From NCBI RefSeq assembly GCF_004027225.2, contig NC_044290.2, positions 8,324,906 through 8,388,905 on the forward strand: DNA of 64,000 bases, given 5' to 3'. The notes below the pieces were generated by a model. The model did not search any database and was not told where the DNA came from. It saw only the letters and a program-made list of their open reading frames with translations. The first letter of the stretch is position 1; the number at the start of each line of letters is the position of its first letter. Made by a program: the position numbers and the translations under genes. Shown here piece after piece: positions 31,571 through 44,416 of this stretch. This stretch comes from Strigops habroptila. Taxonomy: Eukaryota > Chordata > Aves > Psittaciformes > Psittacidae.

Positions 31571-34500
31571 GTCTCCCGGTTCCCTGGGGTTGGAGGGACC
31601 GGTCCCTCTCAGGTCCCCTTCCCCCGGGCCGTCCCGGTGCTGCGCCTTTCGGGGAGGTGTATTTATTGTGGTGATAGTGGGTTTATTCTGTCCCGGCTGA
31701 GCTGCGTCCTCACCGGGGTACCGGGCTCTGCGGGGAGCAAAGCTTGGGGCTGAGGGAGCTAAAGGTGGCAGCGGGCAGGTGAAGCGCAGCAGTGTCTGAA
31801 CAGTCAGGGAAGCACCAGCCCAGGGGCACCCTAAACCCTCCAGGTGATGGGCTGGAAGCAAGGGCTCCATCCAGCCCTTCAGTGACACAGCGTAAATCTG
31901 GAGTCGCGCCACTGGTCTCGGTGGGGCCCCTGCGTCAGTGGGACCACTGTAAATCCGTGTCATCAGTGTAAATGAGAGTGGGATTCAGGCCAGTGTCTGC
32001 GAGGGCAGTGATGTGCCTTTGGTTTGAAACAGTTCCCTTAAGTGATTCAGTGAAGGGCTGCAGTTCCAACAAATTAACCAGCAAGAAACGCTTCTTTTCC
32101 TAGGAGAACTCTCAGGATATTGCACTGAGCTGTTTAATGCTTCACAGTATATCCCAGGAATTTCGGGTGCTGGGGAAGGGGAATGGAGTTGGGAATAGGA
32201 CAGCATTCAGAAAACCAGTATCAGCCAACCTTTTAAAGTACAATAAAGCAAATTAATGTGAAGAGTCAATTAAATGGTAGTTTATAAAGGGATGCCAAAG
32301 AGGCAGCAAAACCAGAGTGAATTCACAGTAATTGTTGGAGCAAATTACTTATTTTTGGCTTACCACTGCTAATGAAACACAGCTTGTGAATGAAATCAGA
32401 AGACCAGAAGACAGGAGGCTTATTGCTTGCGGATAGTCACAGGTCTGTTAAACATTTTCTTAATGAAAAGATAGAGCTTGTTTTAACCACCGAAATGAGG
32501 AGAAATAGTAGAGAGCTTTATTGATTTCTGGGTTTATTTATTTCTTGGTAAGTTATATCATTTTATATAAACTAATAGAAGTCTTTTAAAATCCTTCCCG
32601 CCAGATACACTGCATGAGAATTGCTTTCTGCACTACTGCATTTATTTGGCGGCAGATCAGTGGCTTTCTCTTGCAGCACTGAGGGAGACTGGTCAAATTC
32701 CACTGCCTGTTTTGCGGCAGGATGGCATTGATGAGCATAACAATCCTTTTTGGTCTTAGAAATCTCTAAGGTTGTGAGAAGGGAGCATGTTCTGTAAGAT
32801 GCAAAGGAGGATTCAGGTGGTGATCTCATAAGCTTAGAGTGAATTGGAGTATATTAGTTGGAAAATATTTGAATAGAATGGGAAAGAAAACTGGAAATCT
32901 CACAATGATGCCAGTAGAAAAGTACCAGTTGTTAGTGGGAGGTTTCAGGATGGGCTGGCTTATACTGGGCACACATGGAGAGATTTCCAGTGATGAGAAA
33001 TGCATTTGTATTTTGTTCAGTGTTCAATAAGATATTTGCAAAACTGGGTCAGAGAAGTCTTATCTATGTATCTATCAGGGTTAGAATAGAACCTGTTCTG
33101 GTTTGCTTCCCTGTGCCTGTTGTAGTTGTTGGCTAGCAGTCCCTTGACTTCAAAGGAGCATGTGTCAGCTGAGTAAATGGGATTTGTAAGTCACCAAAAG
33201 AGGCTTGCTAGGGAAATACAGGATCAGTTTTCCAAGTGCAGATTTACTATAGAACAATCACAGTAGGTGAGCTAGTCTGGTTTTAAGTCTTGTTAAAAAT
33301 GAACTTTATGTGTGATGAATCACAGTTGATGTTTGGAGATGGTGAGAATCTATTCTCCTGTATAGCACAGTGCTTTCAGCCTGGCATCTGCAGGAACCTA
33401 ATAAGCTCTGTGCAGAAATCCATCTCATGAAATTAAACTGAGGAGACACTGCTAGAGAGCAGCTCCCTTTAACACAGCAGAACATTTACTGTCATTGAAA
33501 ATTAAGTATACATTGGAACATGCTCCACTTCTTGGACCTGATCCACCTTAGGTCCCTTTACATCTTTTCACTGGCATCAGTGAATGATTGATTTGCCCTC
33601 ATGTGTAAATTACTTGCTGCTGCTGTCTACGTAATTTATCTGGTAACAGAAAGGATCCTAATTTGTAGCATTGTGGCCTGAATAGTTCTGATTCCTACCA
33701 ACAGTAGCCCTGGATCACTGGTTTATGAAATGAGGGAGTATGTGCCCCTTCAGTTGTGCCAGCCCAATACACAGCTTTCCACCTCTTCTCTACCTCCTCA
33801 GAGCCACCACCGTCCAAAGTTTGGAGTCTATAAATCCTTAATGGTAAGTTCAGTAGGGCTGTGGTTGGACCCTGCAGGGCATGTAGCCTTTTCTGGTTTT
33901 TCATTTCCTTTCAAATTCCTTTTTCTTTCTTCTCTGTGTGTGTGGGTGCACAGGTAGTCACCATGCTGAAATTTATCATTCCTGAAAGATAACAACTCTG
34001 AAAACTGCCCCAAGGCAAAATGTTGCAGCAAGGCAGCATCTTACTAGTCAAGCAAAGCAGTCCTTACCTGCACAGTCAAAGTAATAAACTTTAACATTTC
34101 AGATTAATTTACTATTTTACTTTTAGTGTCCTTTTGAAGTCTCTACTTCTAATAGCTTGATGCTTTGCTTTTCTTCTTTAAGACCGCACCATTGTGACTG
34201 TACCTCACTCCATTCTGCCTTTCCCATGCACACTGAAATCCTCTTCTTGCTGTGCAGTCATTGTGAGTCTGCTGCAGCAGAATTGCCTCAGAGCAGTTGT
34301 TTAGGTGTTCTGGCTGTGGAAGCACTTCAAGCAATATTGCTTGTAAAATTTTGCTTTGCCCTACAAAGCATGTGTCTCATGTAGATGAAGAAGTGTCTTG
34401 GTCCTGTTAATTTGGCAGAGCCAGGAGCAGAATCATGTCTCTGAATTCCTGCTGTGTTGCCTGAATTAAGAGCAGACCAGGCTAGCTGTCAAGCACTGCT

Positions 34501-37500
34501 TGCCCACACAAATAGTTGTGGAACTTCTGTTTTTAAGCAGTTTGGCATTTTGGCCTCTGTTCATCCCATCTGATGGTAGGCATTTAACTGAGTTGTCTAA
34601 ATTAATCTTCCCCCATGGTCACTGATGAGCAATTAAACACTCAGAGGGTATAACAGGACCCAAGGATGAAATAAATCTTTAGAGGTGCTCCTTTATCTCC
34701 ACTGACAACAGAAACTCCTAGCTGAGACTTTTGGTTCAGTGCTTAAAAATAGCAGGCTTGGGCCTTGCCTTCCTCTTGAATGGGCTGTTTGCCGTTTGTG
34801 GAGGAATCTGAAGAAAGACGTGAAGGGCTGTTTCCAAAGCGACTTGACGGGATGGCATGTGCTCACTAGCTGAAGAAACACTTCACATAACATAGAAAAA
34901 TGCCAAGAGTCGCTCGCCATCTGGTTCCCTTTCACTGGGAAGATAGTTGCACTAGCAGCCAAGTGTCTAGGAGCGTTGTGAGTGACATGTTCAGCAAGCC
35001 CCAGTGCTGGCAGTGGATTGTGTGAATGTGTATTTCAGGGTAGTGCCAGTTGATGTTTCATTATGCCAGATTCTATTTAAACTTTACATTCCGTTTTCAG
35101 CAACAAGTGAAACAGGCTGAACATGTTGACAACTTCTATGTAAGCACCTTTTGGAGGTGTGCAAACCATGCAGGTGCTTAGACAGTAATATTTGTCATGA
35201 TCAACAGACACTCAGCAATTTGAAGCAGTGTCACACCTGAGAGGGAACTTCAGCAGCTAATAATATCTATAGGCCAATATCAATTATTCTTGTGAATAGA
35301 CAGTAATTCACTTGAAGTCAATGGTTTACTAGTGGTGGAGAACAGAAGTAGCTGAAAAGAAGCTCCCATATTTCATGTGAACAAATTAAACTTTATGGTC
35401 AAAAGAAACTATTGAAATAGGGAGATGCTTGTTGTTGACTTTAGTTGCTTCCATTCATCCCCATTCTGGGCTGAAATTAAAGACATCAACATCAAGTGCT
35501 GCTCAGGTAGTAGATTGTGGCTGCTGGCTGAGATTAATGACAGTTCTCTTGCTGCATTTTGACTTGCTCTCAGATGTCTGCTAGGGACACCTGACAGAGT
35601 CACGCTCTAAACGCAGCCCTTCTATTGTAACTGCTCTGTAAGTAGCTTATTCTGTAAAGAGCAGGAGTGTAATTTCACTGCATGACAATACAGAGCCTTT
35701 CTGAATGATCTGGGTGAATCTCAGCTGTAGTGTTGCAGTTCAGAGTTGCACCCAGAAATTAATGGAATTACTGCAAATTTGCATGGGTGTGCATGATGAC
35801 AGAGACAAGTTCATACCTTCTTGATAATAGCAGTATGCTTGGGATTTACCTGCAGCCATGAGAAAAGGAGACTTTGGCAGTGAGGCATTGAAATAAAAGT
35901 ATTAGGGTGTTACCAACTGATACTGCCATCTTCATAATGGAGGCAGAAAAGAGTTAGGACTTCTTTCTTCTCTGCTTTCCCTGGAAATCATTACTGAAAG
36001 AAAAAAGAAAGTATTTGCCTAGATGTAATGAAGGTGCAAAGAGCACTCCTATGCGATGGTGTTCCCTAGGCAGCAGCAAGGCTGCCACTTATTTAGACTC
36101 CTTAAATCTATATTTGCTAATGACCCAGATATTCATATCATTGACAGTGACTTGAGGAAAAAGGCAGTTCTGAAATGGCAGAGTGGGGTATTTACTTTGT
36201 GGATTAGTCAAGGTGCAGTCACTGTAGCCTTCCTAATTCAATATAAACCAACACTGAATATGTTCAAAATAGCCTTTTGGTATACCCTGAAACTAAGCAT
36301 GTGTTTCTAAACAGCTAACATAAAGCAAGCTTAGTACTTACTGTTAATCAAACATTTTCTGAAGCACTGTTGTGGAGAGAGAAGCTGTAGTTTGCTGTGC
36401 ACTCATGAGTTTAATTCATTGTGTGTAATATGTTTGCATTTCAAAGGTGAGAGCTCTGAGGGGGTTGTATGTGTAGTTAAGAATTGATTGTTGCTGTGTT
36501 TTGCCATGCAAGTCAGTGATCTGAAATAGTAAATTCTTAATGCCTAACGGAAAGGCAAACAATTTTGATAGCAATTCTTGATATTTAAATGACTGTGTTT
36601 TATAACTACCTCAGTGTTTGCATTTAGTACAGGTACAGTGATATTCTGTTGTCTTATCATTAACTGAAAAAGTAAAGAAAAAAGCATATGGATCAAGCAT
36701 AGATGACAGGACTGCATCTTTTGTGTACAGTATGGAACGTAGCATAGGTAAGCGGTGAGGTTAAAACATTCAGCTGCCTAGCAAGACCAGGTATTGTCTA
36801 TGTAAATTCTCCTCCCTCTTCCCCCCTCTCCATGCCTGATTCAATCCATGCTGTTAAATTGTACCATTGGTGCTGTGACATGTCTGCATGTTCTCCAGAA
36901 ATTTGCTTCTGCAGATTCTAGCACGTACTGATTTTATTCCTCTAATATGATTAATCTTTGAAAAGCGACTTATACAGAATTGCTACAAGGAAGGGTAAGT
37001 CTTGGAGGAGGAACAAGCCCCTGCCAGGTAGTATTTGTGGGGGTGATCCCCAACGCAGAACTATTTTTGGTTTCTAAATTGCATCATTACCTGCAATTTA
37101 GCACAATCGACTCGTGCTCAGCAGCAGTGCTTTTATAGCAACAATGTGGAAAAAAAATCAATTGCCTTTTAATGTTTCCATAAGTAAATGTGATTGCTTT
37201 TATTCTCTGTGTAGCTGAGTTTCCTATTAATTGTATCTGATTTTAATGCTAATGTTCACAAACATTTTAAAATCCCTGATTTGATTTTTGAATGAGACTG
37301 CTCAAGAGCTAGAGATGAAGGTCTAGCAGTTCTTAAAATATGCAGTATTTTGGGAGACACACGTGATCTCAGACCTAGATACTTGCACAGGCTGCTGAAT
37401 AAATACCCATCCGTGCTCTGAACATAGTTAACTCGGTGTAGGGTATGATTAAGTACCTGAATGATAAAAGAGAGCATCAGACACAATCACTAGTACTATA

Positions 37501-39650
37501 ACATATGGTTTTACACAGCAGCGTGAGTGTAAACAAAGCACTGTATAATACATTTCAGTTCCTTTTTACTCAAGGTATAATTGAAGGTCCTCACTTGCAG
37601 ACAATATAAGTGTTCCTATAGAACTATGAATGCTGTTTTCACATTTTATATGCAATTAAAAATAGTAGGGCTCCTTCCTAAGCGTTGCATCCAGTTGAGC
37701 TCTCCAGAATGTTGGGCCCCAGAGTGAATGGTGGGAGTGAACTGTGGGGTCAAAATCCTACAGGAGAGCAACGGTCAGTGCACAGGCATGGACCTGGAAA
37801 AATGCAGTGTGCTCTTCAGATTTTAAAGCTGCTTGGACAACTTAGTTCAGATGTAGTGTTATGGATTTAGGGAGCCAAGTGAAAAGCTTAGAAATGGTAG
37901 AGACTCTTCTCTGTTAGGTTTCCTGAAATTAGAAGGAAAGGTACTGGAATTGTCTGTTCTGGAGTGGAGAGTCTGTTGGCCTGGTGGAATGAGGGATGTC
38001 AACCAAATCAGTTTCTTCCTCTAGAGTGGTGTCAGTTTTAAAATTATCTACATTTCGATGCTCAAAAATGTGTCTTCTAAAGTGTTCCATAAGATCACAC
38101 ACACACCTGCATTGACAAACTTCTTTTTTTCCCCTCTCAGTTCAGGGCTGCTCTTTGGAGAGCAGAGCCATTCCCTTCTGCCCCAGAGCAGGCTCTGTCT
38201 CACCTCCAGCAGAGCAGCAGGGGCATGGTATAGACCCCTGCAAGCAGCCCTTGGGCAGGAAACTTGCAGGGAGCCCTTTTCTGTAGGGGATCTTCAGCCT
38301 GCAGCAGTGTTCTGTGGTGTTCCAACCAGGGGCACATTTCTGGTACACCTGCTGCAGGTTTGCTGATGAAGCATGTGTCATATTTTCCCTGTGTGGGGGT
38401 CATTCTGGACATCCTCAGGGACCAGTTTATTGTGAAGATTTGCAATGGAACAGTGAAGACATTCTGGTGTTGTTCAATCACCTTCGATGAACTGACCCTC
38501 CCCAGTGGGATCCAGATGGCTTTTGGAACATGGGATATTCTTTTCCAGTGACACTTCTGTTGTTATAATAAAAAACCCAAACAAATGTGCAGATATAAAC
38601 AGCTTTGTCCATATGTTTGCATGGTATTAATAGATTTGAGAAACGGTCCTAAAATATTGGTGATTTCACTGTTTTTATAGTAAATGACTGTACAATCAGT
38701 TGAGCACATTTTACCCTATTAAACCATACAATGTGTGTGTTAGGATACAGTAACTAATAGCAATTCAGAAAGTGAAATGCCGCAGAGATGTCAGCACAGA
38801 GACCATTTGTAATTGTTGGCACTTACCCTTTTGTCCCTGTGCAATTGTACATTCTGTCACCATAAAGTAGTACAGAATCCTCTGGTAATGGTGCTAAGGC
38901 CACCTTTCTTGATGGTGTTAGCTATTGGGAACAGTAGAAAGCTGTGATAAGGACTCTCATTAGAAGAATTTTTTTGCAGAAGTCTATTGTGTGCTGGATT
39001 GGTGTGATATTGCATCAAAATACAACAGTCGTCTTCAAAGAGGGTTAAAGGCAGCCATGGAAGGCTCTTAGGGATGCAGGGTGCAAATGGAAGGAAAAGG
39101 GACATAAGAGAAGGATTCTGCTGTTATTTCCTACTGGGTCTACCAACAGCATCAGTGAGAGCAGGTTTGGCATTTTGACCCAAGGAATCCCAGTCCCATT
39201 GCCTTCAGTGGTGTACCATTGTGTGTAAAGGATTAAGGATTGACCAAAGGATTTGCAGCCTTGTAGTAAAGACCAGCTCTGTTGCTGTTTCTCTTGCTGG
39301 TTCTTTATTTGGTTTCAGTCATGCAACAGACCAAGCACTAGCTGGTGGCCAGTGGTATGGAATAGAGCCCTTTTGCATCCAGCTTGGAGAAGATGGGAGC
39401 CTATAGTGACCTGCTCTAGCTATTACAGCTGCTTTCATTCAGGCTTTAAGAACATTTTGCTCTTGAGGCCCTGGTTCACTGGCTAGGGTGGTTGGCCAGC
39501 ATGGCAGTTACTGTGCTCAGCGGTGCATCTGGGCGTGTAATGTGGCCATGAGCTGGCTGGCAGCCTTGTCAAGCCGGGATGGCCTCGTGTTGACCAGCCT
39601 GTTTGAACTGTGAGGGTCACCACAGCAGATGTGTTTGAATGGGAGCAAAG

Positions 39651-39676
39651 CCATGAAATAAAAATGTATTTCATGG
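39651..39676. repeat. Perfect 10-bp inverted repeat with 6-base loop
   Basis: CCATGAAATA at 39651-39660 and TATTTCATGG at 39667-39676 are exact reverse complements around AAAATG. The stem is too short for a microRNA precursor and no function is assigned. Confidence 0.5.
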
Positions 39677-42600
39677 GAGCATAATTTTTTTTACAGGACT
39701 ATCTCAGGCTCTGTGCAGCAGCATTGAGATAGGACCTTCACCTTCAGAGGCTAATTGCGCAGAGCAAGGGCATTGATTTGAGGATTCAGTCTGAGGCATG
39801 TGTGTAATAACAACTGGATCCTGAACTTAACTGTTCTTCAGGTGTATGCACAGCAACTTTAAGTAAATACAGATATTCTCATGATGAATGTTTGTTAGCA
39901 GAGTCAGCAGCTTGGAGAGCTTTGCAGAAGAGAAGAACAAGTGTTCTGCATTTGTTGTTAAAGGGGAATCTCGGGGAAGAAAGAGTGCTGAAGAATTCCT
40001 ATAGCAGCCTACTGATATTATTGGGGAACCTAATGCTGCTGGGAAGGCTAAAGATAACATGTTGATGAGAGTGCTCTGAAGCAGTGTGCTTGCTTTGGTC
40101 TAAAAAGAACTGCCGTGTTGAATAGTGTTTCTTCTTTTCTGAATGGGTGCCTTGGGAATTTTTTCCATCAGGTAACCCATTTTCGTAAGGAACAAACCAT
40201 TGTAGACTAAGCTGTTCCAACTCAGAGTATCCCAACTCTGCCACAGGCGTACTCTACAGAGGTGGGCAACTCACATCAAACCTGTGTGTTCCCTCCTGTG
40301 GTCAGACACACCTGACAAGAGATAGAGCTGTTGACAACATAAAATCGTTTCTGTAGAACGTGGACAATCAGTTATGTGTTTGTTCAATGCTGAGAAACTC
40401 CCAGTGTTGGCTCATCTGCAGTGTGGCAGCATCTCAGCAATACAAAACAGCCTAACGGTGTCTCAGCTGAAGCTCATGTTTTCTTCCTGTCTTCTTTTGG
40501 CAAGTAACGTATAGACCCCAAGTCTGGTTTGTATGTGAAGAGGTGGAGGGGAAAGAATCCTAAAATTTTAGATGAGTTTGGCAAATTATTTTTGCATTAA
40601 AAAAGTAGGAGTGTGATTAACTTCACCTTAGGGGGTTTGGGGGTTTGTTTTGGTTGGTTGGGTGGGTTTTTTAAGTATGGTATCTTGATTGTTTCCATTT
40701 GAAGCTTTTTATTGACAAAACTTAAATGGAAATACTTGGCAAACAATAAGTGACAATGCTCCAAACCAAGAGATTTTGCCCAACACAAAGCATTTGTGTT
40801 TCGGTTTTCTTCTGAGAAACATGAAAAAGAAAAGAATTGTTTTGATTTCCTTTACTTGGTGAGAAAGCTGAAAAAATCAATTTTTTAGCAAGTTACATAT
40901 CGAGCAAGAGCAGAGACTGTGGATGTAGGAGAAGGAGGAAATACCCTATTCAGTACACCTCTCCTCTGCCTAACTGGAGTTGTGTTCAGCTTGCAGTTAT
41001 CCAGAGGTGGGGGGAAAATAAAGCAATAGGTAAAGCAGAACCATGGATAATGCCAAGCTCTGTAAGAGACTAGAAGCATGGAATCTTTGGGGGGGGGGAG
41101 GGGAATCAGTGAGCTTGTGTAGGAAGCAGAAACAGCTTTAAACTGGTGCGAGAGGACACAGGATTTTGGCTCGTGAGTATTTGTTACTTGGCTATTGGTT
41201 TTCACCGCTTGTGATCACAGTTGTGTCATCATTCCCTGGCCTTGAGCAAATGAAATCTGACTTCATTTACTGCAGCCAGACACTGGTGAGAACTGGTGAC
41301 ACTTGTGAATTGTAGCCTCTGATGTGAAGAGTGAATTGTATGTTTCATTCCTCAGTTCTCTTTGGGATTGTTTGAAAAGAAAGAATCGAGAAGTGGTTTG
41401 GGACACATCTTCAAAGGAGCTTTGATAATGTCAGTTTTGCTTTTCTTACTGAGCAATTACAAGGGATGGAAGCTTCCACCGAGGAAAACTGCATTTTGCC
41501 TTCTCACCTGGGAATTGCGTGCCCTTTGCCAAACGCAAGCTCTTCTGCACAGTTGGATGCATTTACTGGAAAGTGCTGTGATATTTGCTCCCAATCAGGC
41601 AGTCCAATATGTCTTGTTTAGAGAATGAAATTGGTTTGAACAGTCTGCTGTTGACAGCTCTCATTTGGGAAAATCTAAATTTGGAGGTGAATACATTTAG
41701 AACTGGCAGGGCTACCTTGAGGTGACAGGCTAGTATCTTTATCAATAACATACCACCTCACAACTGTCCTTATAGTCACCTTGCCAGGTGGCTCTGCTGG
41801 TCATCTAGAGGATTTTTGGATATCTGTCAGCCAGATTGGAAGCTTTGGCTCTGACCAAGCTCCCGATGTCTTTTCCATGGATAAGAAGATAGTTTGCTGT
41901 GTACGGTGAACTTGGCATAGGTCAGTTTACTGTCCTGGTGCGAACACTGGCAGATCATTTGATTCTTGATTTATGTAGTCACTCAGGTAACCTCAGGAAA
42001 AGGTGGAATATTCACAAACCACTTTCATTTTGCCAGAAGTACAAGGCACAGATTGCTTTCCCTTTGTGCGTAGGCCCATGTGATTTTTCTTACTGAATTT
42101 TTCTTGTAAACCTGGTATGACTGTTGTGAACTACAGGTTTTTTTTCCCCAGCAATAGTTTTATTTCCCCATGGCATTCCAAATGCGTTTTCAGAAACTTG
42201 ACAGTCCTGGTGTGTGGAGGCATCCTCTTGGTACTTCTGCCTTGTGCTCAGTGCGTATGAACCATGCTGCTCCCTGCATGGTCCTGGTAGAGGTTGGTCC
42301 TCTTCTCTTATCAGCTCGTCCTTTTGGGTAGGCACCAAACATTCAGTGCATTGGCACACGCTGGGCCAAATTGCTGCTCTCAGTTTGCTGCCCGGGGCCA
42401 CAGAAAGCTATGAGGAGGAGAAGGAGGGCACCATGCAGCAAGGACATTTAATACATGAGATTCAATGATGCCTCAAGGGCCACATCATGAGCAGACTGTA
42501 ATCACCACTGTCGGTCCACAGCATCACAGCTCCATCTGGGTGCTGCTTTTGCTGGAGACTAGTCAAAGTAATGCATGATGTTCTGGCCTCACTATGTTAT

Positions 42601-44386
42601 TTTCCCAGTTAATCCTTCCTTCTTTAGGGAGAGCTCGAGTTTTGGACTCATCATTGCTTGTGCTTTTTGGTAGGTGGCTCCTGTTTAACTGATGCTGGTC
42701 AGGTAGCACTAGCTATGTTAAAGCAAATTAGTACCTATTTGGAAGGGAATGGAGCTTTGGAGGAGCTAGTTTAAGTGGTTCTAAACACAAATGATTTATA
42801 CAACATTTCAGGTGAAACGCTTGCTTGATTGAGTTGGTGCAGTAATGTGGTTCTAAATTACCTTTGGGTTTATTGCAGTTGGCTGCTGCGGCGGCTCTTT
42901 AGCAATACATTCTGCTCAATGGCACTTCTCCTAATTCAGTGCTTGCCACCGCTTGCATTTTGTAGATGTTGCACTAATATGTAATGCTGACTCCCTGGAT
43001 TTGCAGTGCAGGGTGAAAAGAGTAGGAGTACAGACTCTCCTTGCACAGCAAGAAATTGTTGGTGTCTCTATTTTGGGGAAGAAGTGTGAAGAGACACATT
43101 TCAAATACCTTTTTTACAGGAGGAAGGGCTGCCATGGATAACAGCTGTGAAACATGGGGTCTGATTCCCCATTCCACCCCCTTGACTTTGTTCTGTCATG
43201 AGATAAGAGCATCGGGTTCATCTTCCAGAATGCTGTATGGCTGAAGGGACACTTGCATTCAGTGTTGTTGCCTTGTAGGTTCCTGAGCCTACAAGGACAC
43301 CAGGCAGAGCATCCTCTGGAGCACCTCATGCAGAGCCAAAGGTGCAGAACTGGTCCTTTATTTTGGGGATTTTGTATGAAGAAGTGAGACTCCAGAAGGG
43401 TGTTCTCAGAGTTCTGAAGGTGCCTGTGTGATCTGACCTCACTGAGTGGGTACGCTGGTTTCTTTCTTTCCCTTTCACCCTTTATAACTACTTTAAAGCT
43501 CACTGTTTTAGGAGCTTGTGTCATTCACTGGGTAGCAGCTGTGCCAGTCATAGAAGGTATTTCTCTAAGTAATCAAATACAATTGTAACTTTAATTTTTC
43601 TTTTTCCTTTCTGTGTTTTCTTTCCCATTCTTGCTACTGGTAGAAACCCATGTTACAATCAGTCTATTAGCCATTATGCCTGCTTAATTTTGGTAAACCT
43701 GCTGTTAATAATGCTACTGTGCTGTCATCCACATTGACTTGTGGTTTCTCTAAATGAATTGGGCAGAAGGATCCCAGTGGGAAGGGAGAAGAAAGATGTT
43801 CTCTTCAAATGGACAGATTGCAAACAGATGAACAGCAGGGAATAAATACAAAGGAAATACAGGTGAAATGGAACCAGTGTTTATGCTGTTTGATTATGTA
43901 TGTGTGTATATCTTAATACCCACATGGAGGAGCTGATTTCTGGGAGTAAACTGCCAGAACTTGGAACTTGATTTTAAGACCCAAGGTGTGTGCTCAGTGC
44001 ACGCTGTAATTAGATTGTGATGGCAATTTCAGCACAGGACTGAGCTTTAACCTTTCAAAAACTCACTCTTTCTTCGGGAGCTCATGGGTCTAGTTCTGGT
44101 ATCAACGATGAACTTGGGCAATGTCATGGGCTATCAGATGGGGAGGAAAGGAGAAGCTATCAAAAGATTAAATTTTGATGGCATTTTAAATGTAACCTCC
44201 CAAACTGTATTTAATGCTTCTCTAATTCTGCTGGAAGTCAGTGACTCCAAAAAGCTCCAGGCATTTTTGAAAATGTGATTTTATTTCCCCAAGTACAGCA
44301 GAGGCTCAGCAAAATTCTACCTTGGCCCTCAGTAGACTCAGGAGATGCTGGACCAAGTAACACATTGTTCTCAGCAGAGCAATTTT

Positions 44387-44416
44387 AGAATCATAGAATA
44401 GTTAGGGTTGGAACCT
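44387..44416 (-). mobile_element. CR1 retrotransposon 3'-end fragment
   Basis: AGAATCATAGAATAG followed by TTAGGGTTGGAACC matches the reverse complement of the 3' tip of bird CR1 elements, which end in ATTCTATGA repeats. Only about 30 bases remain, so this is an extreme 5' truncation or a decayed remnant. Confidence 0.6.

Noticed and set aside
30541-31674. Several overlapping Pro/Arg/Ser-rich frames around RAB11FIP4 exon 1
   Set aside because: These are GC-rich low-complexity frames on both strands. Only 31009-31152 has homology and a splice donor; the 221-codon frame is read-through into intron 1.
39651-39676. Possible microRNA hairpin
   Set aside because: The 10-bp stem and 6-base loop are far shorter than a pre-miRNA, and pairing stops outside the core.
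41089-41104. G-rich run (ten G then A then GGGG), possible G-quadruplex or assembly artefact
   Set aside because: It is a simple homopolymer run without four separated G-tracts.
44084-44278. Open frame of 64 codons in RAB11FIP4 intron 1
   Set aside because: It has no family resemblance and no flanking splice signals of note. Frames of this length are expected by chance in this much DNA.
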